Source: an uncultured Acidobacteriia bacterium (GTDB lineage: Bacteria; Acidobacteriota; Terriglobia; Bryobacterales; Bryobacteraceae). Taken from it: 48,117 bases of DNA. A model generated the notes under the pieces. That model searched no databases. It saw only the letters and a list, made by a program, of their open reading frames with translations, and was not told where the DNA came from. Every line of letters begins with the position of its first letter. The stretch's first letter is position 1. Shown piece after piece: positions 18,801-25,603 of the stretch. The stretch covers positions 1 to 48,117 of the forward strand of contig CAIRSA010000450.1 in NCBI GenBank assembly GCA_903881085.1, in the 5' to 3' direction. The translations under genes and the position numbers were made by a program.

Positions 18801-19029
18801 CAATAGCCTGATCGGTCCCGGATCATTCACCACGGACGCAGCGTTCATGAAAGTGTTCCGAATGCCGCGTGAGTTCGGCTCCGTTCAGTTCCGCGGGGAA
18901 GCATTTAATCTGCTCAACTATGTAAACCTGAGCAACCCGATAGTCAACATGAACTCGCCGACCTTCGGACGTATCACCGGCTCTGGCGCGGCGCGCGTGG
19001 TTCAGTTCGCGCTGCGATATGATTTCTAA
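15814..19029 (+). CDS. Oar-like TonB-dependent receptor with carboxypeptidase-regulatory domain
   Basis: A 1071-residue receptor of the same architecture as its divergent neighbour: signal peptide ending PMSAQ, CarboxypepD_reg domain starting SIAGKVSDSSGAPVVEARV, plug with NLPLNGLNVLSLATILPG and the segment NLNVMLDGSTF, then a barrel ending VVQFALRYDF. The ATG at 15814 is preferred to an upstream TTG at 15802 because GAGAG lies 6-7 bases before it. The sulfatase gene begins 10 bp after the stop, so receptor and enzyme should be made together. It is a paralogue of, not a recent copy of, the 12295-15555 protein: the sequences differ throughout. Confidence 0.92.
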   Translation: MNKLFFNHLAATLLLLGLYHPMSAQTTASIAGKVSDSSGAPVVEARVVATNVSTSFNRETRTSRTGEYRIPALPTGEYRVEIAAAGFKTYAQRDVQLLVEQNVRVDARLEIGQVNETITVTSGATIVDTGSATMGATVDGIRVANLPLNGLNVLSLATILPGVGQASLPVVVTNSRSGPNMSVSGGRTNNLNVMLDGSTFITAKHGSSQNLPAPDSLEEFRILTNSYGADYGRTSGGVILALTKSGSNTFHGSLYEFLRNDLLNARSAFALSKPFLRQNQFGGSLGGPVILPRYNGRNRTFFFFSYAGLEIRQQSLNTFSPFTNNERAGNFSGSKAITDPLTKQPFPGNQIPISRFDPLAIGIMSAYIPVQTPGQPQLQQLVSIPQSRHQYNLKADHRFSEKDSTWFRYYRNLDSSPVTTASGGNVYALASPRSNLVQSAGIAEIHVFSPTLLNEFHASFTRIDNFGPASANNKTPRELGGAYEQDGGIPFAPSVTVNGRLAIIPNQPWKETDNLFQIDNKLSWIHGRHTLKAGVMLLSFRTFLQTQFQTSGVFTFDGAVTGISAADYLIGKPASFAQASTYNDSPRGGSVEFFVQDDIAVTRRLKVNLGLRYNLPIPWTERWDHVAMIIPGRQSTKYQQAPPGLLYPGDPGIPSSLLPPDRNDFAPRIGFAYDLTGNGRTSIRGAYGVFFVPEYAFYIDRTYENPPNQAGILLSSPPSMYNPFLGRTDPFPYVADPNHPVFVTPIEAFTPNANVRDGYTQQYNFNIQHQFGADLLLQAGFVGQAGHKLSQLRDINPGIYAPGATAQNAQARRAYYPQFYADIGQLNSDANSNYNSLQALLQKRFSRDYTVQVSYTYAKSIDNASTSIAGSSTVQNPFNYGSGERGLSDFDQRHLLRMNGVWNLPFLKNRGWITSAFGGWRASGIVNYSAGLPVSVISGRDVALIGLGRNNGNQRPNVVGDTTLDPNRPRSELIARYFNTSGFALPVAGAFGNNGRNSLIGPGSFTTDAAFMKVFRMPREFGSVQFRGEAFNLLNYVNLSNPIVNMNSPTFGRITGSGAARVVQFALRYDF

Positions 19030-19039
19030 GGCGCACCCG

Positions 19040-20833
19040 ATGCCCCTAAACCGAAGAGATCTACTCAAATCCGCAGCCACCGGCCTTGCCGTGGGTGTTG
19101 CCCGTGGCGCTAATGCAAAACCGAATATAGTCTGGCTCATTGGCGAAGACCTGTGCCCTGACCTCGGCTGCTATGGCAACCGGGCCATCGCTACGCCAAA
19201 CCTCGACAGGCTGGCCAGCGAAGGCATGCGTTTTGACAATGCCTACGTCACCAATCCGATCTGTTCGCCATCCCGCTCGGCAATTTTGACCGGCATGTGG
19301 CAGATCGCGATCGATGCGCAACATCACCGAAGTCATCGCAGCGATGGGTATATGCTCCCGGAGGGAGTGTTGCCCTTCACCCACTATCTGCGCGAAGCGG
19401 GCTATCACACTTCGAACGTCGTGAAGCCCGCTGAAGGCGTGCGCGGCACCGGAAAGACCGACTTCAACTTTACGCTTGCGCAACCCGCCTACGACGGCAC
19501 GGACTGGAGCCAGCGCAAACCCGGCCAGCCCTTCTATGCACAGGTGAACTTCAATGAAGCGCACCGCGTCTGGAAGCGGGATACGCAAAACCCGGTCGAT
19601 CCGGCGACGATCACGCCGCCGCCCTACTATCCCAACACCGCAGCGGTGCGCGAAGACTTTGCGATGTATTATGACTCGATCCAGCAGCTTGATGCGAAAG
19701 TCGGAAAAGTTCTGGCGAGATTGGAGCGCGAAAATCTACTCGAGAACACTATCGTCGTGTTCTTCGGCGATAACGGCAGGGCGATGCCGCGCGGCAAGGA
19801 GTATCTCTATGAAGGCGGCATCCACACACCGTTTCTGGTTCGGGTTCCGAAGAGCATGCAAGTGGAAGGAGCAGGACATGGAGTCGCGCGGAAAGATCTG
19901 ATCAGTTGCATTGACCTGACGGTGACCACACTTCAACTGGCTGGCGCCCGAGTTCCAGCCAATATGCATGGCATACCGTTTCTCGGCCCGAAGCGCAAGA
20001 CCCGTGAGTACGTCTTCGCAGCCCGTGACCGCGGCGATGAAACGCCAGACCGCATCCGTGCTATACGGGATGCGCGCTACAAGTACATCCGCAACTTCCG
20101 TCCGGAGATCCCATACACCGCCGATAATGCCGACCGCGATGTGGAGATCCCTACGCTCGCCGTCATGCGGCAGATGCATGCCAAGGGGCAATTGAGCGAA
20201 CTGCAGTCCCGCTTCATGGCAGCGCGCAAGCCTGAGGAGGAGTTGTTCGACCTGGAGAAGGATCCGTATGAGACAGTGAATCTCGCCGTAGACAAGAAAC
20301 ACGCCCCCGTGCTTGCCAGGCTGAGGCGGGAACTCGAACGGTGGATACAGGAGACCGGGGACACCGGTGCAAGGCCGGAGAAACGCTCGGCCATGCAGCG
20401 CCCGAATGAGATCGAATTCCGAACGCAAGTGGACGGCTGGTGCACGCAGAATTACAGCGATTGCGTCCTCAGCCGGACAGTTGGAACGATGAAAGTCCAT
20501 TGCGGCGGCAAGGTGAACCTGGTGCGGCGCAGCTATGTTTGCGAAGGCGGTAATCTGCGCATCTCATTTGCCGCGCGCTCTTCCACCGCACCTATCAAGA
20601 CCTTTTCTTGGGGCTCGATCACTGACTTCGACAATCCGGCGAACCGTAAGCAAGTGGATTTCGTGGCGGACGGGAAGACGCACGAGTATTCCGTCGACTT
20701 TTCGGTGAAAGGGCACCTCGCCAAGCTGGTGTTCGATTTTGAGGCAGCAGAGGGCGAAACTGTATTGGAGTGGATCCGTCTCTACAAGGACGGGAGTTTG
20801 GAGAAAGAGTGGATGTTTCGCCCTGCACGCTGA
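19040..20833 (+). CDS. Sulfatase with C-terminal beta-sandwich extension, Tat-exported
   Basis: A 597-residue type I sulfatase. The Tat signal is MPLNRRDLLKSAATGLAV. Metal-binding residues lie in NIVWLIGEDLCPD, and the modifiable cysteine is C75 in CSPSR (75-79), followed by SAILTG. FFGDNG and EGGIHTPFLVRVP mark the later active-site strands. After about residue 450 there is an additional domain of mostly beta strands (VHCGGKVNLVRRSYV ... FVADGKTHEYSVDFSVKG) resembling a carbohydrate-binding sandwich. It follows the receptor gene by 10 bp. It differs strongly from the 9942-11447 sulfatase, which suggests the two act on different ester positions. Confidence 0.92.
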   Translation: MPLNRRDLLKSAATGLAVGVARGANAKPNIVWLIGEDLCPDLGCYGNRAIATPNLDRLASEGMRFDNAYVTNPICSPSRSAILTGMWQIAIDAQHHRSHRSDGYMLPEGVLPFTHYLREAGYHTSNVVKPAEGVRGTGKTDFNFTLAQPAYDGTDWSQRKPGQPFYAQVNFNEAHRVWKRDTQNPVDPATITPPPYYPNTAAVREDFAMYYDSIQQLDAKVGKVLARLERENLLENTIVVFFGDNGRAMPRGKEYLYEGGIHTPFLVRVPKSMQVEGAGHGVARKDLISCIDLTVTTLQLAGARVPANMHGIPFLGPKRKTREYVFAARDRGDETPDRIRAIRDARYKYIRNFRPEIPYTADNADRDVEIPTLAVMRQMHAKGQLSELQSRFMAARKPEEELFDLEKDPYETVNLAVDKKHAPVLARLRRELERWIQETGDTGARPEKRSAMQRPNEIEFRTQVDGWCTQNYSDCVLSRTVGTMKVHCGGKVNLVRRSYVCEGGNLRISFAARSSTAPIKTFSWGSITDFDNPANRKQVDFVADGKTHEYSVDFSVKGHLAKLVFDFEAAEGETVLEWIRLYKDGSLEKEWMFRPAR

Positions 20834-20915
20834 TTCCGGGGGGCGATCAGTCTCGGCTATCGACTCTTGCCTATTAATAGCCTAGCGCCCGAAAATCGGG
20901 ACGGGCGATTAACAA

Positions 20916-20964
20916 TGGTAGGCGCGCCTGGACTCGAACCAGGGACCCTCAGCTTAGAAGGCTG
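20916..20964 (-). tRNA. Partial tRNA-Arg (anticodon UCU), 3' half only
   Basis: Identical to the fragment at 9523-9571: anticodon loop CTTCTAA, intact T-arm, acceptor 3' strand and CCA, no 5' half. It is likely an attachment-site remnant. Confidence 0.85.
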
Positions 20965-21117
20965 CGAAGGGCAAGACGGTTTCTGTGCCCCAGATACGTT
21001 TTTGGCCCCTTCCGACGGGCCTCAGAGTGGACTGAGGGTCAAATTGGAAGAGCGGGGTGCCGACCGTTAACGATAACTCCGGGACCCCTCTTGTGCTGGT
21101 GGACGAGCACAAGCCAG
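20916..21117 (-). repeat. Direct repeat copy 2 (tRNA-Arg 3' half + hairpin)
   Basis: The partner of 9523-9724, same length and orientation, with about 23 scattered differences by eye. The tRNA part is unchanged. The hairpin at 21090-21113 (CTTGTGCT / AGCACAAG) is kept with a different loop, which suggests the structure rather than the sequence is selected. Confidence 0.85.
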
Positions 21118-21135
21118 CATAGGCTCTACCTCCAT

Positions 21136-21822
21136 TTAGGCAAATCCTTCTTCCACAAGGATGATCTCAACTGGGGTGATGCGGTGTCGCATACCGGACC
21201 CGTTTACCATACGACTCCAACTTTCAGCCCAAAGCACCGCATCGCGTCCATTCCCCTCAAACCAGAGATTGAAGCCACCGAACATACCTGGGATTGGAAA
21301 CCAAAGTGAATCGTCACCGAATTCGGTCAATACGGAGAGTTGAGGTAGTCTCAGTGGTTCGACAATGTTGTAACCAAGCATTGTTGCTCTCACTAAACCG
21401 TGAAAGAGTTCCTGGATGAACGCGAGGCGAGCAGCATCGACGGGGTGAAGGATTTCAGGTTCTAGGAAACCCATACAATCATGAAATCCTTTGTCTCTAG
21501 CGATATCGACTGGGCGCAGCCCTGAAGAATTCTTCAATGTCCGGAATGCTCCGAACGCAATCAACTGACGGATTACATCGTGCGGAGCATTGTTGTAAGC
21601 GGCTTGGTGTAAGGGGGTGAATCCAGTTCGACTATCTGGACGAACCGAATTCACCAGAAAGCTGTTATTGGTGAGGAGTTCCAGCACTTCATCCCAGCGT
21701 CCTGCTTTTGCTGCACCGGCCAACTGATTTCGCTCTAAAGGGGAACTCGGATCTGGACCGTGGCTCAGCAGCTTGCCGTCCCATTGATGACTTCTACGAT
21801 CTACTTTCGATGTTGTGTCCAT
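21136..21822 (-). CDS. Ankyrin-repeat protein
   Basis: A 228-residue protein with an ankyrin region in the first half: GFTPLHQAAYNNAPHDVIRQ and LIAFGAFRTLKNSSGLRPVD then IARDKGFHDCM (about residues 66-115), preceded by a weaker repeat starting LAGAAKAGRWDEVLELL. The second half is not recognised. I start it at the ATG at 21822 because GGAGG sits 3 bases before it. The frame is open a further 120 codons upstream to 22182, but that extension has no family resemblance. Ankyrin repeats mediate protein-protein contacts; no partner gene is evident. Confidence 0.75.
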   Translation of the reverse strand: MDTTSKVDRRSHQWDGKLLSHGPDPSSPLERNQLAGAAKAGRWDEVLELLTNNSFLVNSVRPDSRTGFTPLHQAAYNNAPHDVIRQLIAFGAFRTLKNSSGLRPVDIARDKGFHDCMGFLEPEILHPVDAARLAFIQELFHGLVRATMLGYNIVEPLRLPQLSVLTEFGDDSLWFPIPGMFGGFNLWFEGNGRDAVLWAESWSRMVNGSGMRHRITPVEIILVEEGFA

Positions 21823-22289
21823 GCGCCTCCAAAGTCGATGTCCAAATAGGCCGACAATATAACGTTGCACTCCAATAATACTCCGATGCCCAATAAGCGA
21901 ACATACTAGCTCCGTCGCCGGTTCCAGCGCGACTGGCACCAATTCGCTGGCGGGCAGTTCGGTCCAAGTGCCGTTGCCGTCTGGCGTCGCAGCTCCCTTG
22001 TCGTTCCCGAAGTAGTTCTCTTCGCCTGCCGACTTGTTCGGCCCCTGACAGACCAGGAGACGCGTCCAAGCCCAAGAGAACGCGCAGGAAATACCAAAGC
22101 AGGCCATCTTCTTTGCACGCCAACCGGTGCCAGAAGCAGATGGATGGGAATTCCCCGGAATCATAAATCCCAATCCGGCCAATTGCCCGACGACGAACGA
22201 TTCCGGCCTGGTCGCATCCGAAGCGGGTCGAACCCGCGATGTCTACACCGCTCTCCCGATCAACCGCGATCCGGCGGCTTGATGGCAAA
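21823..22289. other. Unassigned 467-bp interval
   Basis: No supported gene. On the minus strand the ankyrin frame stays open through here (to 22182), and a second minus frame is open from 21794 to 22324. Neither has a good ribosome binding site or a recognisable motif. Confidence 0.4.
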
Positions 22290-22556
22290 TCAACTGGCGG
22301 CGTGTTCTTTGGCCCGCCCCTCATCGGCCATACGCCTCATTACCTCCCAATAGTGCAGCGCATATGGTGGAATCCTTCCGTCTACCTCAATGTCGATTTC
22401 GCAGGCTTCATCGAGCGCGAGCCATGCATACCGCAGCGTGAGAATGACGAATTCCGCACGGGTGGTCGGCGGTGTGGAAATGACGCGAGCACGGTCGAGC
22501 AGCACTAGCTCGTCTGGTGTAAGAAGAATTTCAATCGGGATCTTTTGGGGTTCCAT
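22290..22556 (-). CDS. Hypothetical protein (88 aa)
   Basis: An 88-residue acidic protein, unrecognised. It starts MEPQKIPIEILLTPDELVLL and contains RAEFVILTLRYAWLALDEA, predicted mixed alpha/beta with no membrane segment. There is no clear Shine-Dalgarno before the ATG. Balanced composition and natural codon use favour a real gene. The three-gene cluster on the other strand starts 141 bp away, so the two may share a divergent, AT-rich promoter region (22560-22640). Confidence 0.5.
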   Translation of the reverse strand: MEPQKIPIEILLTPDELVLLDRARVISTPPTTRAEFVILTLRYAWLALDEACEIDIEVDGRIPPYALHYWEVMRRMADEGRAKEHAAS

Positions 22557-22697
22557 AGGAAGATTTAGCGGGTTGCATTAGACGGATCAAAAATATTTTA
22601 TCTTATTGAAAATATTGCGCTTAAGTATTTCCGCGTGCTCCAATGGGGCGTAACATTTTCCGATTGGCAAAGGGCAGCAAAAAGGGAGTTCTTGACG

Positions 22698-22901
22698 ATG
22701 ACGGATTTTCAAAAAAATGAGATCAGGCGGCTTTTGGACGGTGCACCGCCCGAGGAATGCGACCCGGAATGGAACGAGATGAGCGAATCCGAAGCCGAAG
22801 AGTTGATCACACTTCTCGCTTCAATCAACCCCGAGGAAGAAGAAATTACTTCGGCTATGGCCAGCCAGATTTCGCCCACCAGCCAGGAGGTTTCAAGATG
22901 A
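22698..22901 (+). CDS. Small acidic hypothetical protein (67 aa), first of a 3-gene overlapping cluster
   Basis: 67 residues, strongly acidic: ECDPEWNEMSESEAEELI and NPEEEEI. The ATG at 22698 is chosen over an upstream in-frame ATG (22635) because GGGAG lies 9 bases before it. Its stop overlaps the next start (ATGA at 22898-22901). No family is recognised. The charge complements the basic product of the next gene, so a direct interaction is conceivable, but that is only inference. Confidence 0.6.
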   Translation: MTDFQKNEIRRLLDGAPPEECDPEWNEMSESEAEELITLLASINPEEEEITSAMASQISPTSQEVSR

Positions 22902-23338
22902 GCGACGCCACAAAGTCTGCCCGCAGTATCGCGCTCACCAAAGCCTGGGCTAGGCGGCGTGCCGAGACAGCCGCCGCCAAAGCTGCTGGTTTGCCTACGC
23001 CTGAACCGAATACGAAGCGCAACAAATCCGCACGCAGCAAAGGCAATGCCGAAACAACAGAAAACGAGATTTCCAACTGGGAAGCGAGGCCGACATGCTT
23101 GTGCGGCTGCGGTGGAGAACTGGTCCGGCACAAGAACCCAATTCGGCAAAAGCTTTTCATCGTTGGGCACGACGCACGTTTGAAATCAACGGCGGCGAAG
23201 GTCATCAGGGGCGAGCTTCCCCGAACGGCGATTTCGAACACGACAAGGGAACTTCGGAATCGCATAGGCTTCCTCAGGACCAGGCCGGAGCTGATTGCGG
23301 CATTCGAGATCAAACAAGGTTCGACTCAGGTCAAATGA
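22898..23338 (+). CDS. Basic protein with CxCGCG zinc-binding-type motif (146 aa)
   Basis: 146 residues. The N-terminal ~65 residues are rich in Ala, Lys and Arg (SARSIALTKAWARRRAETAA). The centre carries CLCGCGGELVRHKNPI followed by KLFIVGHDARLKS (about residues 67-95); clustered cysteines plus GHDAR are seen in small plasmid and phage proteins of unknown function and suggest metal binding. A strong AGGAGG (22885-22890) precedes the ATG. It overlaps both neighbours by ATGA, so the three genes are translationally coupled. Confidence 0.65.
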   Translation: MSDATKSARSIALTKAWARRRAETAAAKAAGLPTPEPNTKRNKSARSKGNAETTENEISNWEARPTCLCGCGGELVRHKNPIRQKLFIVGHDARLKSTAAKVIRGELPRTAISNTTRELRNRIGFLRTRPELIAAFEIKQGSTQVK

Positions 23339-23604
23339 CATTCCCACTTGGTCAAATCGTTGCAACTAGGGGCGTATTGGACGCGCTCCTGGTCACTGGC
23401 GGGCTGCCAGACACCTTCCTGGCGCGGCACGCAGTCGGCGATTGGGGAGACGTTAGCGACGAGGACAGGCGCGAGAACGACCTGGCCCTGGTGCAGGACT
23501 TGCGAATACTTTCCGCTTACACCCTATCGGACGGCACCAAAATTTGGATTATTACAGAGGCCGACCGCAGCTCGACGTGCGTGCTCCTGCCGGACGAATA
23601 CTGA
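23335..23604 (+). CDS. Small conserved protein (89 aa), plasmid/ICE-associated type
   Basis: 89 residues: FPLGQIVATRGVLDALLVTG, FLARHAVGDWGDV, ENDLALVQDLRILSAY, then IWIITEADRSSTCVLLPDEY. This pattern belongs to a widespread family of ~90-residue proteins on plasmids, integrative elements and phages that databases often mislabel as a type I restriction subunit. The length excludes any methyltransferase or endonuclease. The function is unknown. Its presence supports the idea that this stretch is mobile-element DNA. Confidence 0.75.
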   Translation: MTFPLGQIVATRGVLDALLVTGGLPDTFLARHAVGDWGDVSDEDRRENDLALVQDLRILSAYTLSDGTKIWIITEADRSSTCVLLPDEY

Positions 23605-23835
23605 CAGAAGCTGAGGTGAAATGGCCGGTGTTGCCACCGCGCAAGAATGGGGATTTATCCGGGTATAGAATCCCTATCCCAGCCGGTCTCTGCGGTCCAA
23701 CCGCCCGCCGGAACCTCTGGACGAATCCAGTATCCCTGCTCCTACCTCCCATCCCCATTCCCACCATACAAATCAGATCAGCACATCCAGTGTAGCCGGT
23801 ACCGACCGAGTTTCAATACTCAAGTGACGCGCACA

Positions 23836-24873
23836 TCATGCAAGAGATCTGAGTTTGACAGCTATATTTATCATGATTCGATTGGATGCTCTTGCCCTCT
23901 GCGGATCATCGACAACTTTTTGGATACTGGCTAACAATTGCGGCACGTAGGCCCGCACCGTCAAGATAAAGGGTCCGTTATCGATCGGTAGCCGAAAAAC
24001 GGCTGATAACACCGAAATCATCAATGCAATGTGGTGATCGGGAAAGTATCCTTGCTTCCAGGCGTCGGACTCTCCACCCTTTACAAATTTGTCGAATGAT
24101 TTTCGGGCATTTTCAGCATGATCGTTTTCCAGAAAGATTTTGGTCATCTCTGCATAACAGAGGTAGTTCTTTTTCCTTGCACCTTCTTTGTAGTACTCAA
24201 GCGCCCGCTGAGAGTCAATACACAGGCCCTCGCCACGTCTGTATATGTCACCTAAATGTTGGCAAGCCAGGGGGCTGCCGAGTCGAGCCGCATTGTGATA
24301 CAGAGCGAAGGCTTCGGCATAGTCTTGAATGTATCCGTCGAGGCCATAATAATGCTTGTCCGCTTCTTCCATCAGCGCATCCCAAGGGTTTGAAGATGAA
24401 CGCTCATCGAGCCGAAAACCAGCAAATGCATTATCGTCAGGCGTGATCAAATCGTCAACGCCAGTTGTGCCGCAGGCAGTAGGTTGCGATTTGGTACCCG
24501 CCGCAAGAATCACCTTTATCACATCTGAGACTGGTGCCCGGAAGAACTCACGGCTGTCGGACACCCTCAGTCCGCTCTCCGCGAGTTTCGTGTGCACGAA
24601 CGCCTCTATCGCATCGCAATCGTCGAAGTGCTCTTCGTAGACCACGATGAATGGGGTGGCGACTCCCGTAACGCCCGATAGCTCGTCCGCTCGGGAAGAA
24701 GGTAGCCTCATTGTCTTTCCGACTTTTACGAGTCCTGGCATTGATCCATTCGCCAGAATATAAACATAACCTGCAGACACGCTTTTACTTCTCCCATTCG
24801 AATGTATCAACAAAACTCCCTCTGGTGACCCAGGGAATATCCCAATTGGCCTAGCAATGCAGCGCGGATGCAT
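23836..24873 (-). CDS. GIY-YIG (T5orf172/MUG113) domain fused to Sel1-like repeats
   Basis: About 345 residues. The N-terminal part contains GYVYILANGSMPGLVKVGKT (from residue ~35), with PSSRADELSGVTG and EAFVHTKLAESG after it. This is the T5orf172/MUG113 branch of GIY-YIG nucleases, with both the YVYIL and the VKVGKT elements intact. Residues ~165-260 contain Sel1/TPR-like repeats: AEAFALYHNAARLGSPLACQ, LGDIYRRGEGLCIDSQRALE. The C terminus is unrecognised. ATG 24873 is used here; a TTG at 24810 with GAGGGAG 5 bases upstream is an equally good start and would drop 21 residues. No operon partner. Confidence 0.75.
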   Translation of the reverse strand: MHPRCIARPIGIFPGSPEGVLLIHSNGRSKSVSAGYVYILANGSMPGLVKVGKTMRLPSSRADELSGVTGVATPFIVVYEEHFDDCDAIEAFVHTKLAESGLRVSDSREFFRAPVSDVIKVILAAGTKSQPTACGTTGVDDLITPDDNAFAGFRLDERSSSNPWDALMEEADKHYYGLDGYIQDYAEAFALYHNAARLGSPLACQHLGDIYRRGEGLCIDSQRALEYYKEGARKKNYLCYAEMTKIFLENDHAENARKSFDKFVKGGESDAWKQGYFPDHHIALMISVLSAVFRLPIDNGPFILTVRAYVPQLLASIQKVVDDPQRARASNRIMINIAVKLRSLA

Positions 24874-25207
24874 CGGCCCCTATCGCACAAGCCCTTCTGA
24901 TTGAACTCATCGCGGTGCTTGTCGGTCTGCGATGGGGGTCTGAGCTGGCTTCGTGCCTGCTTCCCACCATCCAACCGAACGTCTTCCTCAACGCTCTCCT
25001 GGTTCTCTGGCCCCCGAAATACCGGCGAAATCATCTCAATGCAAGGAAAATACCTCCGCGCCCCACAAGGAGCCATCCGGTAGGCAGGCGCGAGTCACAC
25101 GGCTGTCGCCTCGAACACTGGCCGGGGGCAGCAGGATGGACACAGTCTGGCTGAACAGCGGGCTAGACTCGCCAGCAAGCCAGCAACGCGGAAGTATCCT
25201 CGACCGC

Positions 25208-25307
25208 GAGGAAGAGTTCAGTTGAGCAGGGAAGAGATTCGTCAAGCGAGGAATAGTTCTATCGAGCGAGGAAGAGTCCGGTTGAGCAGGGAAGATTTCA
25301 GTCAAAC
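25208..25307 (+). repeat. Iteron-like array: five 20-bp tandem repeats
   Basis: Five consecutive 20-bp units starting at 25208, 25228, 25248, 25268 and 25288, approximate consensus GAGGAAGAGTTCAGTTGAGC, with each unit a few bases different. A decayed sixth unit precedes them (25188-25207, GCGGAAG core), and a partial CAGTCAAAC follows at 25320-25328. A period of 20 bp is close to two helical turns, which puts every unit on the same face of DNA, as in plasmid/phage iterons. The array lies about 300 bp upstream of a replicative-helicase-like gene. Confidence 0.75.
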
Positions 25308-25395
25308 GGTTGTCCGATACAGTCAAACAATAGTCAGCGATTCTTGTTTTCCCAGAGGCAAAAAACGCGGTAGCGTTTGTTGACTGCCGGTTTAT

Positions 25396-25414
25396 CTTTC
25401 TCTGAAAGAGAAAG
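25396..25414. promoter_or_regulatory. Perfect 8-bp inverted repeat, operator-like
   Basis: CTTTCTCT-GAA-AGAGAAAG, a perfect palindrome with a 3-base centre between the iteron-like array and the helicase gene. It lacks a T-run, so an operator is more likely than a terminator. The HTH protein encoded after the helicase is a candidate ligand. Confidence 0.5.
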
Positions 25415-25603
25415 TTGCCCCTAGAACCGTTGGACCTGCGCTGGCTTCCAACACTCGCTCGTATAAATATTGGCAGAACCGGCTTGAGCATTGACTCGCT
25501 TCGTCAGTTAGCGCGAAGCGCCAAGCCCAATCCCAAATCCGGTTCGAGGCGACCAGTGTTTACGCACCAGCCGCCCCAATTCACCGAAAAGGATATGCTT
25601 CCG

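Larger units (their letters stand above)
20834..21135. other. Intergenic region: direct repeat copy 2
   Basis: Apart from about 80 bp of unassigned sequence after the sulfatase gene, this interval is filled by the second tRNA-containing direct repeat. Confidence 0.6.
24874..25603. other. Putative origin/control region upstream of the helicase gene
   Basis: About 730 bp without a supported gene. It contains one member of a 48-bp repeated element (25008-25055), an array of five 20-bp tandem repeats (25208-25307), a perfect inverted repeat (25396-25414), and an untranslated-looking leader to the helicase start at 25604. Confidence 0.55.

Noticed and set aside
21794..22324. 176-codon minus-strand frame beside the ankyrin gene
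   Set aside because: Arg-rich and motif-less, overlaps the ankyrin start and lacks a ribosome binding site.
23335..23604. Type I restriction-modification subunit
   Set aside because: Databases often give this name to the family, but at 89 residues with no methylase or nuclease motif the label is not supported.
25188..25330. CRISPR array
   Set aside because: The 20-bp units are contiguous and degenerate, with no spacers between conserved repeats and no cas genes, so iteron-like repeats fit better.
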